A stretch of 27,753 nt of DNA from a virus, in the IMG/VR virus record IMGVR_UViG_3300025151_000226, positions 1 to 27,753 of that record. The stretch is one strand, 5' to 3'. Within the stretch, counting starts at the first letter, position 1; each line of letters opens with the position of its first letter. Below, piece after piece: positions 17,563 to 24,412 of this stretch. A program made the position numbers and the translations under genes. The notes beneath the pieces are model-generated. The model ran no database searches and was not told the origin of the DNA. It worked only from the letters and a program-made list of their open reading frames with translations.

Positions 17563-18021
17563 ATGTATAAATTTTTATTTTTTTTACCTTTACTATTGTC
17601 TTGTTCAACTTTAGCACCAATAGTAGGAGGAGCAGCAGGAGCTGCAGCTGGCTCTTTAGGAGGTCCAGCAACCGCAGCTATTGGTGGAGCAGCAGGTGTA
17701 GCGGGAGCTCAAATGATGTTTCCAAATGAATCAGTAGACCCTACAGTTGCATTAGCAGCAGCCCAAGCAGGTAAACCAGCTCCAGGAACAGTAGCATCCA
17801 CGATACATGAAACTAAAGGACTTGTTTTTGAATTAGGTTGGATGTATCTATTAATTTTTGTATTAGTTCCTCTTTTAACTAAGAGAGGTAGAACTTGGAT
17901 TAAGAAGTTTAGTGAAATACATAATACAGTCTCTCAAAAAGATATAGAAGAAAGAGATTCTCAACAAGATGACAGACTAAATAAACTAGAGGAGAAATTA
18001 CACACACTCCTAAATAAATAA
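17563..18021 (+). CDS. Predicted lipoprotein with glycine-zipper and transmembrane segment
   Basis: This 152-aa protein starts with a lipoprotein signal: one basic residue (Lys3), a hydrophobic core, and the lipobox L-L-S-C with Cys14, followed by Ser rather than Asp. Residues 19-51 are a Gly/Ala-rich glycine-zipper-like stretch. A second hydrophobic helix (about 89-106, 'LGWMYLLIFVLVPLL') is followed by 'KRGRTWIKK', so the C-terminus should be cytoplasmic, ending in a charged coiled coil (120-150). An N-terminal lipid anchor with a downstream inner-membrane helix recalls the topology of unimolecular spanins such as T1 gp11, but the zipper and coiled tail are unlike them. Other options are a holin-like or superinfection-exclusion protein. 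It sits between fibre and head-core genes; no lysis gene is nearby. Coding status is solid; function is not. Confidence 0.65.
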   Translation: MYKFLFFLPLLLSCSTLAPIVGGAAGAAAGSLGGPATAAIGGAAGVAGAQMMFPNESVDPTVALAAAQAGKPAPGTVASTIHETKGLVFELGWMYLLIFVLVPLLTKRGRTWIKKFSEIHNTVSQKDIEERDSQQDDRLNKLEEKLHTLLNK

Positions 18022-18025
18022 TAAA

Positions 18026-18424
18026 ATGAACTTTATAGATTATAATTTTGTTTCAGATGAGGTAGCAAAGAACCTCATGGAATCTTACGGCTACGATGTA
18101 CCTGCTGCAGAAGAAACTCCTGCAGAGGAAGTAATTAGCGAAGATGCTGTAGTAGACCTACCTGATTACGTTTGTGTAGTTAATGAAACTGCATATGCTC
18201 TTTGCGAAGGTGTAGAAGAAGTTGACGGACAACTATTTATTCCTGTAGAAGAAATTTCAGAAGAACTACATGAATCTTTAGCAGATAATGAAACTACTTT
18301 ACTAGAATCTGTAGAGTTTGAAGATGCCTACTACGAGTTCGGAGATATCTTCGAAGATACTGAAACTAATGAATTGTACGTTGCTATTAACGAAACAGTA
18401 GCTGACGATTCAGAAGAAGAGTAA
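18026..18424 (+). CDS. Acidic prohead core protein, gp67-like
   Basis: This 132-aa protein is very acidic, with Glu/Asp runs such as 'AAEETPAEEVISED' and a C-terminal 'DDSEEE', and no membrane segment. T4 gp67 is a small acidic prohead core component (80 aa) encoded just before gp68 and gp21; this gene occupies the equivalent slot, two genes before gp21. Several L/I-x-E sites, the cleavage pattern of T4-type prohead proteases, are present, as expected for a core protein removed during maturation. Sequence identity to gp67 is not evident by eye; the call is by acidity, size and position. There is no Shine-Dalgarno, only an A-rich leader. Confidence 0.55.
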   Translation: MNFIDYNFVSDEVAKNLMESYGYDVPAAEETPAEEVISEDAVVDLPDYVCVVNETAYALCEGVEEVDGQLFIPVEEISEELHESLADNETTLLESVEFEDAYYEFGDIFEDTETNELYVAINETVADDSEEE

Positions 18425-18427
18425 ACC

Positions 18428-19273
18428 ATGACTAAAACTGTAATGGAACAAGCGGATGAAATCCTCGCTAACATGGGGATTTCTGATGCAGTTCCATTAT
18501 CGGAGTCAACTACAGAATCTATAACTGCTGTAGGTAAAAACTATGACAGTGAAGAACTCCCTCAAATAGACGACTCTCAAAGACTTGCATTATTAGAAGG
18601 ATGTGGAGCCATCTCAGAAGCCGTTACAGGAGTAGGTTCTATAGGTGTAAACTTAGCAGGTCCTCAAGAAGAAAAACCTAAAAAGAAAAAATTAAACAAA
18701 AAAAAGGTTGAAGAGCATAGTGTAATACAAGGAGCTCCTACTGGTGAAGACGGTAGAAACTTTGACAATGCTTGGAAAGTTTCCGACAAAGATTTGAAGT
18801 TCTTTTCAGGTGTTAATAAAAAATTAAAGGAAGATTGGAGACAGGATGACCCTTTCGCTGATTGGAATGAAGAGGATGATGATGAATATGACGAAGACAA
18901 AGATAAGATAGAAGAAAAATCTCCTGCATGGCAAAGGAAAGAAGGTAAAAGCAAATCAGGAGGATTGAATAGAAAAGGAGTAGCATCTTATAGAGCCGCA
19001 AACCCAGGTTCTAAATTAAAGACTGCTGTAACTACTAAACCATCAAAACTTAAAAAAGGTTCTAAAGCAGCTAATCGTAGGAAAAGTTTCTGTGCCAGAA
19101 TGTCTGGAATGAAAAAAAGAAGAACTTCTGCTAAAACTGCTAGAGACCCTAACAGCCGTATAAACAAGTCTTTACGTAAATGGAACTGCAATGAAAACCA
19201 ATCACCTACAGTAACTAAATTAAATAAAGCTACTGATAAATTTATAAACAACACATTTAAAGGATTATTTTAA
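18428..19273 (+). CDS. Prohead core-like protein fused to basic DUF6321-type C-terminus
   Basis: This 281-aa protein sits in the gp68 slot, directly before gp21. The N-terminal half (1-165) is mixed acidic and basic, with a Lys run (83-93, 'KPKKKKLNKKK') and an acidic run (148-159). Residues about 165-254 are a strongly basic module: 'SPAWQRKEGKSKSGGLNRKG', 'NPGSKLKTAVTTKPSKLKKG', 'RRKSFCARMSGMKKRRTSAK' and 'DPNSRINKSLRKWNC'. I recognise this as the DUF6321 pattern of many marine phage proteins; its function is unsettled, but charge and conserved Cys222 and Cys254 suggest nucleic-acid contact or scaffolding. T4 gp68 is 141 aa, so this is about twice as long. The core role is inferred from position. 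A weak purine-rich site precedes the ATG. Confidence 0.65.
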   Translation: MTKTVMEQADEILANMGISDAVPLSESTTESITAVGKNYDSEELPQIDDSQRLALLEGCGAISEAVTGVGSIGVNLAGPQEEKPKKKKLNKKKVEEHSVIQGAPTGEDGRNFDNAWKVSDKDLKFFSGVNKKLKEDWRQDDPFADWNEEDDDEYDEDKDKIEEKSPAWQRKEGKSKSGGLNRKGVASYRAANPGSKLKTAVTTKPSKLKKGSKAANRRKSFCARMSGMKKRRTSAKTARDPNSRINKSLRKWNCNENQSPTVTKLNKATDKFINNTFKGLF

Positions 19274-19274
19274 C

Positions 19275-19898
19275 ATGTCTAACATACTAAGAGATACGTA
19301 TTCATTTGGAGAACTTCAGATTCTTTCTGAAGGTAAATCTTCTGCAGGTCCTATGGTAGTTCAAGGATTATTCCAAGAGGCTGAGGCTAAGAATGGTAAT
19401 GGTAGAGTTTACTCTAAAACTATCTTAGAAAGAGAAATTAAAAATTTGCAAGAAGGTCCTCTAGTAGAGCGTAGATTAGTTGGAGAGTTAGACCATCCAT
19501 CTAATGAAGTTGTGCATCTAGCAAACGCTTCACATATTGTAACTGGACTTACTATGGAAGGTAATAAAGTTATTGGAACTGCTGAAATATTAAATACACC
19601 TTCGGGTAAAGTTCTACAAGAGCTGTTAAAAGCAGGTGTTAAAATAGGAATATCCTCCAGAGCTGTAGGAGGACTTACATATAACTCTGATAAAGATTGT
19701 TACGATGTTAATGAAAATCTAAGAATGATTACATGGGATATGGTATCTGAACCTTCATGTCATGGAGCTTTTCCTGGGTTGATGAGTGAAAATAAAGTAA
19801 TGACAGAATCTTCTAAACGAATTGCAGAGGATGTAGACCATCTAAGAGCTGAGAGATTGTTTATCCACTCTTTGAAAAAACATTTAAACAAAAAATAA
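19275..19898 (+). CDS. 21: Prohead protease gp21
   Basis: This 207-aa protein (T4 gp21 is 212) has the T4-type prohead protease layout (MEROPS U9/S78 group). 'VQGLFQEAEAKNGNGRVYSK' is near residue 29-48; 'GELDHPS' carries His74, the expected catalytic His (T4 His85); 'VKIGISSRAVGG' carries Ser127/Ser128, the expected catalytic Ser (T4 Ser140). The protease sits inside the prohead and cuts core and capsid proteins at L/I-x-E sites before packaging. The short basic tail 'SLKKHLNKK' may be a self-processed core-binding end. It starts one base after the preceding stop and is followed by a small hairpin and a late promoter for gp22. Confidence 0.95.
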   Translation: MSNILRDTYSFGELQILSEGKSSAGPMVVQGLFQEAEAKNGNGRVYSKTILEREIKNLQEGPLVERRLVGELDHPSNEVVHLANASHIVTGLTMEGNKVIGTAEILNTPSGKVLQELLKAGVKIGISSRAVGGLTYNSDKDCYDVNENLRMITWDMVSEPSCHGAFPGLMSENKVMTESSKRIAEDVDHLRAERLFIHSLKKHLNKK

Positions 19899-19902
19899 AA
19901 AA

Positions 19903-19919
19903 TATCTAACTTTTAGATA
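19903..19919 (+). other. Short perfect hairpin between gp21 and gp22
   Basis: TATCTAA, a CTT loop, and TTAGATA form a 7-bp inverted repeat between the gp21 stop and the gp22 late promoter. It is followed by A, not T, so on the + strand it does not look like an intrinsic terminator; on the - strand the run of T after it would fit. It may be an RNA processing or stability element, or chance in AT-rich DNA. Confidence 0.35.
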
Positions 19920-19926
19920 AAACTAT

Positions 19927-19934
19927 CATAAATA
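19927..19934 (+). promoter_or_regulatory. T4-type late promoter (CATAAATA) for gp22
   Basis: CATAAATA differs from the T4 late consensus TATAAATA by one base. It ends 18 bases before the gp22 ATG, giving an expected start near 19940 and a leader of about 13 bases. The spacing nearly equals that of the perfect box upstream of the 58-aa gene, which supports both. Recognition would need gp55- and gp33-like late factors, not in this window. Confidence 0.6.
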
Positions 19935-19952
19935 CAGAGATAGGCAATAATT

Positions 19953-20528
19953 ATGACCACATTCGAACAAATCGCGAAACTTCTTCCTGAGAATTTTTCT
20001 GAATCAGGATTGGAGGAAATCCAAGCTATCATCGAAGAAACTATCCAAGAGCGTGTCGACGCTGAAGTAAAGTCCTTAGAGGCTAAAGTTGGCGGTTTTA
20101 TGAGAATGAAGCTTAATGAGATGAAAGAGCAAGCCGTAAAAGAACTAGAGAAAGATAACGAAACTTTCCGTGCAGTTAAAATTTACGAAACTCTTAAATC
20201 AGTTATAGCAGAAGATATTGCAACTTCTGACGAAGAAGCAGTAGCTTCTACTTACAAAGCTGATAATGAAAAATTACAAGAGACTGTAAACAACTTAAAT
20301 GATACAATCTCTACCTTAATGACTGAAAATAAAACTTTAGAAGAGTCTGTAATAAATTTGAAAGAAGATGTTCAGACCCTCGATGAGGTATCTAAAGCAC
20401 CTTTCAAGTCATCAGAACAAGCTCTCGTTATAACTAACGAAAGTATCAAAGAGGACTCAACACCCACTTCCGAGGTGATTAATGAGTTTCTTACAGAAGA
20501 CGTAGTCCGTCTTTCACAACTAACCTAA
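19953..20528 (+). CDS. 22: Prohead core scaffold protein gp22
   Basis: This 191-aa protein is Glu/Lys-rich and almost wholly helical, with long coiled-coil stretches (about residues 20-85 and 88-135, 'EKLQETVNNLNDTISTLMTE'), as expected for the main scaffold around which gp23 assembles. T4 gp22 is 269 aa, so this one is short but within the range seen in the wider group. L/I-x-E cleavage sites recur ('IIEE', 'FLTE'), consistent with degradation by gp21. The C-terminal 'INEFLTEDVVRLSQL' is the kind of tail scaffolds use to contact the capsid protein. It lies between gp21 and gp23 as in T4, with its own late-promoter-like box and a partial AGG ribosome site 8 bases before the ATG. Confidence 0.88.
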   Translation: MTTFEQIAKLLPENFSESGLEEIQAIIEETIQERVDAEVKSLEAKVGGFMRMKLNEMKEQAVKELEKDNETFRAVKIYETLKSVIAEDIATSDEEAVASTYKADNEKLQETVNNLNDTISTLMTENKTLEESVINLKEDVQTLDEVSKAPFKSSEQALVITNESIKEDSTPTSEVINEFLTEDVVRLSQLT

Positions 20529-20541
20529 TCTTACCAAAATT

Positions 20542-22050
20542 ATGATTGAAAACAACACTTCAAAAGCTCTCTGTGACAAGTGGGCACCAATTCTAGAAGG
20601 AGTTGAGGATTCGTATACACGTGAGACAACTGCGGTTCTTCTTGAAAACCAAGCTCGCCACGTACTCGCTGAGCAAGCGAAGTCTGGTATGCTAGAGGAA
20701 GCCACAACAGCTGTCGGCAACCTGGGTACTTTCCAAAAATTTGCTTTCCCTCTAGTTCGCCGGGTATTTCCGGAGCTTATTGCCAATAAGGTAGTAGGTG
20801 TACAACCTATGCAAGGTCCAGTTTCTCAAGTATTCTACCTTGGTTATGACCGCACAATTGGTGACGGTGCAACCGAAACTGTATATAGCAAGCACAACCT
20901 AACTTACAAAGGTCTTACGACTTCTGCGTTGGGCAATGTTAGTGGTCTTGACAGCACTCGTTCTCCGGGTACTGTAGACACTTCTGCTATTAACGCTTCA
21001 GGTGGCACTATGGGTCAAAACATTGCTGCTTTCCCTGATACTACAAGTCTTCAACAGTGGGCTACGTCTGCTGGTGAGGGTCTAGGTGTTAGTGGAGCCG
21101 GTAGCACTGGTACAATCCCTGACATCAGCTTCCATATCGAGCAACAAGCTGTGATTGCTAGAACACGTAAATTCCGTGCTCTATGGACAATCGAAGCTTC
21201 TCAAGACTTGAAAGCTTATCACAACCTTGATTTAGAGCGTGAATTGACTGACCTACTAGGTAAGGAAGTTGCTCTTGAGATTGACCGTGAAATTATCGAA
21301 GACCTTCGTTCTATCGCATACGATTCAGTTGACAGCGCTAACAGCTTGTTCAACCGCGCTATGCTTGATAACGCTGGTTCTAACGCAGTACCTACTGAAC
21401 GTAAAGACGGTGGAACTACCGATTACGAATACGGGTTCTCTCCAGATGGAGCTGAAACTCTAGGTGCTAATAAAAACGTAACCTTCGTTGACTTCGCTAG
21501 TACAGCATTATCACTAGCTCCACGTCACGTTGGTGAAGTTTACTCTAACCTCCTTGCTGCAGTTAACTTTGCTGCTCAAGACATCTACAAAACTACTTTC
21601 CGTGGTGCAGGTAACTTTATAATCACTTCTCCAGTTATCGCAGCTATGCTACACTCAGCTGCTAAACTTGAAGGTGGTTTGAGTGCTGAAGAAGCTGGCT
21701 CACTTGGTGCTAATATACAGTACAAAGGTAAATGGGCTGGTATGTACGACGTTTACGTAGACCCGATGTATCCTGAGGATGAAATCATGGTTGGTTACAA
21801 AGGTAACAATGCCATGGAAACTGGTTACGTATATTCACCATATATTCCAATCCAGATGCTACCAACAGTAGTGGACCCTAATAGCTTCCAACCACGTAAA
21901 GGTTTGATTACTCGTTACGGTAAGACTGCTATTTCTCCATCATCTCGCTGGTACCGCATCATTCGTCTAGTTGGTGCTGACAGCCGATACCTAACTTCAC
22001 CGTTCGGTACTATGGGTCAGACATTCGCTAACGCTAACGACGGAAGCTAA
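20542..22050 (+). CDS. 23: Major capsid protein gp23
   Basis: This 502-aa protein (T4 gp23 is 521) has the T4-type capsid sequence: 'LCDKWAPILEG' at the start, 'NLGTFQKFAFPLVRRVFPEL' and 'VGVQPMQGPVSQVFYLGYDR' near 60-98, and a conserved HK97-fold end ('RYGKTAISPSSRWYRIIRLV'). Residues 51-53 (L-E-E) before Ala54 fit the gp21 cleavage motif, so the mature subunit probably starts at Ala54 (T4 cuts after residue 65). Codon use differs from the rest of the window: Arg is mostly CGT/CGC rather than AGA, as in very highly expressed genes. It follows gp22 by 13 bases without a Shine-Dalgarno and is closed by a strong terminator. Confidence 0.97.
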   Translation: MIENNTSKALCDKWAPILEGVEDSYTRETTAVLLENQARHVLAEQAKSGMLEEATTAVGNLGTFQKFAFPLVRRVFPELIANKVVGVQPMQGPVSQVFYLGYDRTIGDGATETVYSKHNLTYKGLTTSALGNVSGLDSTRSPGTVDTSAINASGGTMGQNIAAFPDTTSLQQWATSAGEGLGVSGAGSTGTIPDISFHIEQQAVIARTRKFRALWTIEASQDLKAYHNLDLERELTDLLGKEVALEIDREIIEDLRSIAYDSVDSANSLFNRAMLDNAGSNAVPTERKDGGTTDYEYGFSPDGAETLGANKNVTFVDFASTALSLAPRHVGEVYSNLLAAVNFAAQDIYKTTFRGAGNFIITSPVIAAMLHSAAKLEGGLSAEEAGSLGANIQYKGKWAGMYDVYVDPMYPEDEIMVGYKGNNAMETGYVYSPYIPIQMLPTVVDPNSFQPRKGLITRYGKTAISPSSRWYRIIRLVGADSRYLTSPFGTMGQTFANANDGS

Positions 22051-22071
22051 TAACAAACTGAATAGTTTTAA

Positions 22072-22103
22072 AAAAGAAGGAGGCTTTATGGTCTCCTTCT
22101 TTT
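22072..22103 (+). terminator. Intrinsic terminator after gp23
   Basis: AAAAGAAGGAGGC pairs with GGTCTCCTTCTTTT (13 bp including one G-T pair) around a loop of about six bases, and the right arm ends in TTTT. It lies 21 bases past the gp23 stop, so it should end the capsid transcript and separate head from neck/tail genes. Confidence 0.85.
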
Positions 22104-22127
22104 GCTATATAATATGAAGATACGGAA

Positions 22128-22135
22128 TATAAATA
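22128..22135 (+). promoter_or_regulatory. Perfect T4-type late box TATAAATA abutting the gp13 ATG
   Basis: This is an exact TATAAATA directly after the gp23 terminator, where a new promoter is expected. However, it touches the gp13 ATG at 22136, and a T4-like start would fall near 22141, inside the gene. Either the transcript starts elsewhere (a TATAAT lies at 22108-22113), or the annotated start is wrong, or the box is chance. See the findings. Confidence 0.45.
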
Positions 22136-23011
22136 ATGAGCTCACAATCACCTATACAACCCAAAACTAGTTGGGGTAATTCAACTGCGCTAAAAGTAGG
22201 CTCGGACAATACGGCTAGTGCTCATACTCCATATGGGGAAATTGATTACGATACTTTGAACCGTAGCAGATTCTCTGATGCAATAGAGTTTAGTAAATTT
22301 TATTCTATTATTAAAGACTCTGTCCTTTCTCGTTTAGGGTCTCCTGTAATTAGAGTAGAGCTTACCGACCATCAATTACTTACCGCTATAGATGAAGCGG
22401 TATCTAAATTAGACTATCATGCACCTCAATGGTGTACGAACTATTTAAGCTTTACTACTCAAGTAGATGAAAATCTGTATGAACTCCCACGATTTGTAAT
22501 GAATAACTTACAGTACGTGGTCTATAAGAAATCTCTCCTATCGGTGGCTCAGCAACAAGGCTCGTTAGAGTTTGATTTCTTTATTAAATATTTTCAGGAT
22601 AATTTCCTTTTCAAGGATTTCCAAATTACAGACTTTTTACTGATGACCATGCACTTAGAACAGATGCGAAAGATTCTTTCTATGGAAGGTTCTTTTGATA
22701 TTATTGACAATCGTTATATAATGGTGTATCCTATTCCACAGCGAGCTGAAGAAGTGATTGTTCAGTTTAGAAGCCTCAATAGCGACACCTTACATCCGTT
22801 CTATGTCAACTGGATTCAAAAATTTGCAACTGCAGTATGTAAAGTAATTCTAGGAGGAATACGAGGAAAATACACAACACTACCATCTCCCGGAGGTGGA
22901 GCACAGTTGAACGGTTCAGACTTAGTTCAGCAAGGTAACCTAGAGATGGAAAACTTAGAAGAAGTTCTTTTAAGTGAGATTGAAGAACCTCCGGCATTTA
23001 CTGTATTTTAA
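22136..23011 (+). CDS. 13: Neck protein gp13-like
   Basis: This 291-aa protein (T4 gp13 is 309) contains 'FYSIIKDSVLSRLGSPVIRV' followed by 'ELTDHQLLTAIDEAVSKLDY' at about residues 53-92, the conserved N-terminal element of T4-like gp13 neck proteins, and later 'IMVYPIPQRAEEVIVQFRSL'. gp13 and gp14 seal the filled head and accept the tail. The first about 40 residues are Ser/Thr/Asn-rich and look like an added or mis-called extension; no Shine-Dalgarno precedes the ATG, and the only alternative start I see before the conserved part is TTG at 22256. The stop overlaps the gp14 ATG. The assignment is good; the exact start is uncertain. Confidence 0.8.
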   Translation: MSSQSPIQPKTSWGNSTALKVGSDNTASAHTPYGEIDYDTLNRSRFSDAIEFSKFYSIIKDSVLSRLGSPVIRVELTDHQLLTAIDEAVSKLDYHAPQWCTNYLSFTTQVDENLYELPRFVMNNLQYVVYKKSLLSVAQQQGSLEFDFFIKYFQDNFLFKDFQITDFLLMTMHLEQMRKILSMEGSFDIIDNRYIMVYPIPQRAEEVIVQFRSLNSDTLHPFYVNWIQKFATAVCKVILGGIRGKYTTLPSPGGGAQLNGSDLVQQGNLEMENLEEVLLSEIEEPPAFTVF

Positions 23012-23583
23012 TGACTTACGGAAAAAACCTTAGATATGTCCCTCCGCATGAAAGAAAAGTTTCATTTGCGGACGAGGAAATGTTTTCTAAAAGTTCTGGA
23101 GAGTTGAACATGTTCGATAAAACTAACCCTGATACCAGGCTGTTCGACTCAGTAGATGGGGAGATGGTACGATTAGCAGGGTCTGAATTGTTACTATTTC
23201 GATATACTAAAGACAGTAATTATGACGATTTATATGATGAACATAAAGGGAAGGTAATATTCCAAAAACCTGTATTGGTATATGGACATTATGACCCAAG
23301 ACCTATAGAAGAGGAAATGTCTGAGTTTGGTATAGAGCTTACAAATGACCAGGTATTTACTTTTAACAAAACAACTATTGAAAATGCAATAGGTAGACCT
23401 ATAGCACCTGGAGATGTTATTAGACCAAAATTTCAAAATATTTATTATGATGTATTTGAAGTTCAGGAAGATAGCTTTGAAGCTTACGGAGTATATCACT
23501 TAGTATGCGCTGCCAAGATTCTAAGGGATGCAAAAGGTTTACTGGGTAACCAGTACATTCCAGATAGCCAAATAGAATCATAA
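23011..23583 (+). CDS. 14: Neck protein gp14-like
   Basis: This 190-aa protein, shorter than T4 gp14 (256 aa), lies between gp13 and gp15 with TAATG overlaps on both sides, as in T4. The middle and C-terminal strands ('KVIFQKPVLVYGHYDPRPIE', 'RPIAPGDVIRPKFQNIYYDV', 'AYGVYHLVCAAKILRD') follow a beta-barrel pattern typical of head-closure proteins, with a 'PGDVI' turn often seen in gp14 relatives. The N-terminus is charged and low in hydrophobics. It should join gp13 at the neck. Assignment relies on position plus general pattern, so it is less secure than its neighbours. Confidence 0.7.
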   Translation: MTYGKNLRYVPPHERKVSFADEEMFSKSSGELNMFDKTNPDTRLFDSVDGEMVRLAGSELLLFRYTKDSNYDDLYDEHKGKVIFQKPVLVYGHYDPRPIEEEMSEFGIELTNDQVFTFNKTTIENAIGRPIAPGDVIRPKFQNIYYDVFEVQEDSFEAYGVYHLVCAAKILRDAKGLLGNQYIPDSQIES

Positions 23584-24338
23584 TGAGAGGATTAGATTAT
23601 TTTAGAAAAAAAATACAGGAATTTGAATTGATAGCTCCTGTAGAAAAATCAGATTTTTATAGAGAGTATACTAAGTTTATTATTGATAAAATGAATACTA
23701 TAAACATAGTGGATTCTGAGGGAAAAGCTGTAGATGTTAACGCTTTTTTCGCTAACCCAGAAAGAGCTATTGCAAAGATAAAAGAAGATAGAAACTTAGT
23801 TCTTCCTATCATTAGCGTTTCTATAGATGACGTAGATGAGGATACTGAAAGACGTAAAACTGCTACTAATATAGAAGTAACTACTATGTGGGATGTTAAA
23901 GAGAGAAGAGCTAAGAGAGTTATATCTAAAGCAGCTAAGCCTGTAAACCTATCTTTTACTATAAACATATGGTCTAAGTATAGAGAAGATTTAAATCAAA
24001 TCCTAGAAACGGTATTAAAAATGTTTAATCCTTCCTTAGATTTTAAAACGAAACACTCTACTAATACAAAAGCATTTATAGAGCAGATAACTGATAGTTC
24101 TGTCAATTCAGTAGGAGATAGAGAGGATAGGATAGTACGTAAGATGATTGTAATAACAGCTGAAGCATATTTACCTAATCCTAAGTATCTGGTTACTAAT
24201 ACAGGTGAAATTGAATTTTTAGGGACAGATGTTAGACTCGTAGATAGGCTCGTTGATATCGATACTGTAGCAGGTAGAAAACCAGACCCTTCAGAAACTA
24301 TACGAGAAACATCTGATATTTCACGAGTAGGACCATAA
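23583..24338 (+). CDS. 15: Tail terminator gp15-like
   Basis: This 251-aa protein (T4 gp15 is 272) follows gp14 and precedes sheath and tube genes, the T4 slot for the tail terminator that caps the tube and sheath and docks to the neck. Visible features are 'LVLPIISVSIDDVDEDTERR', an Arg/Lys-rich turn, then 'PVNLSFTINIWSKYREDLNQ' with 'ILETVLKMFNPSLDFKTK', a strand-helix unit conserved in gp15-like proteins, and 'VRKMIVITAEAYLPNPKYLV'. There is no membrane segment. It overlaps gp14 by one base and is followed by 74 bases containing the late promoter of the next gene. A gp3-like tube terminator is a less likely alternative. Confidence 0.78.
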   Translation: MRGLDYFRKKIQEFELIAPVEKSDFYREYTKFIIDKMNTINIVDSEGKAVDVNAFFANPERAIAKIKEDRNLVLPIISVSIDDVDEDTERRKTATNIEVTTMWDVKERRAKRVISKAAKPVNLSFTINIWSKYREDLNQILETVLKMFNPSLDFKTKHSTNTKAFIEQITDSSVNSVGDREDRIVRKMIVITAEAYLPNPKYLVTNTGEIEFLGTDVRLVDRLVDIDTVAGRKPDPSETIRETSDISRVGP

Positions 24339-24387
24339 AAGACTCTAAACAATTGATTTAAATTTGGTAAATTTCATCACCAGCTCC

Positions 24388-24395
24388 TATAAATA
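24388..24395 (+). promoter_or_regulatory. T4-type late promoter TATAAATA
   Basis: This is an exact match to the T4 late promoter in a non-coding gap. The expected start is near 24401, leaving a leader of about 12 bases that begins at the GAGG ribosome site (24401-24404), 8 bases before the ATG at 24413. It probably drives the 58-aa gene and the sheath gene after it. Confidence 0.8.
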
Positions 24396-24412
24396 ACATA
24401 GAGGTATTTAAC

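Noticed and set aside
19903-19919. Intrinsic terminator after gp21
   Set aside because: The stem is AT-only except for one C-G pair and is followed by A rather than T on the + strand.
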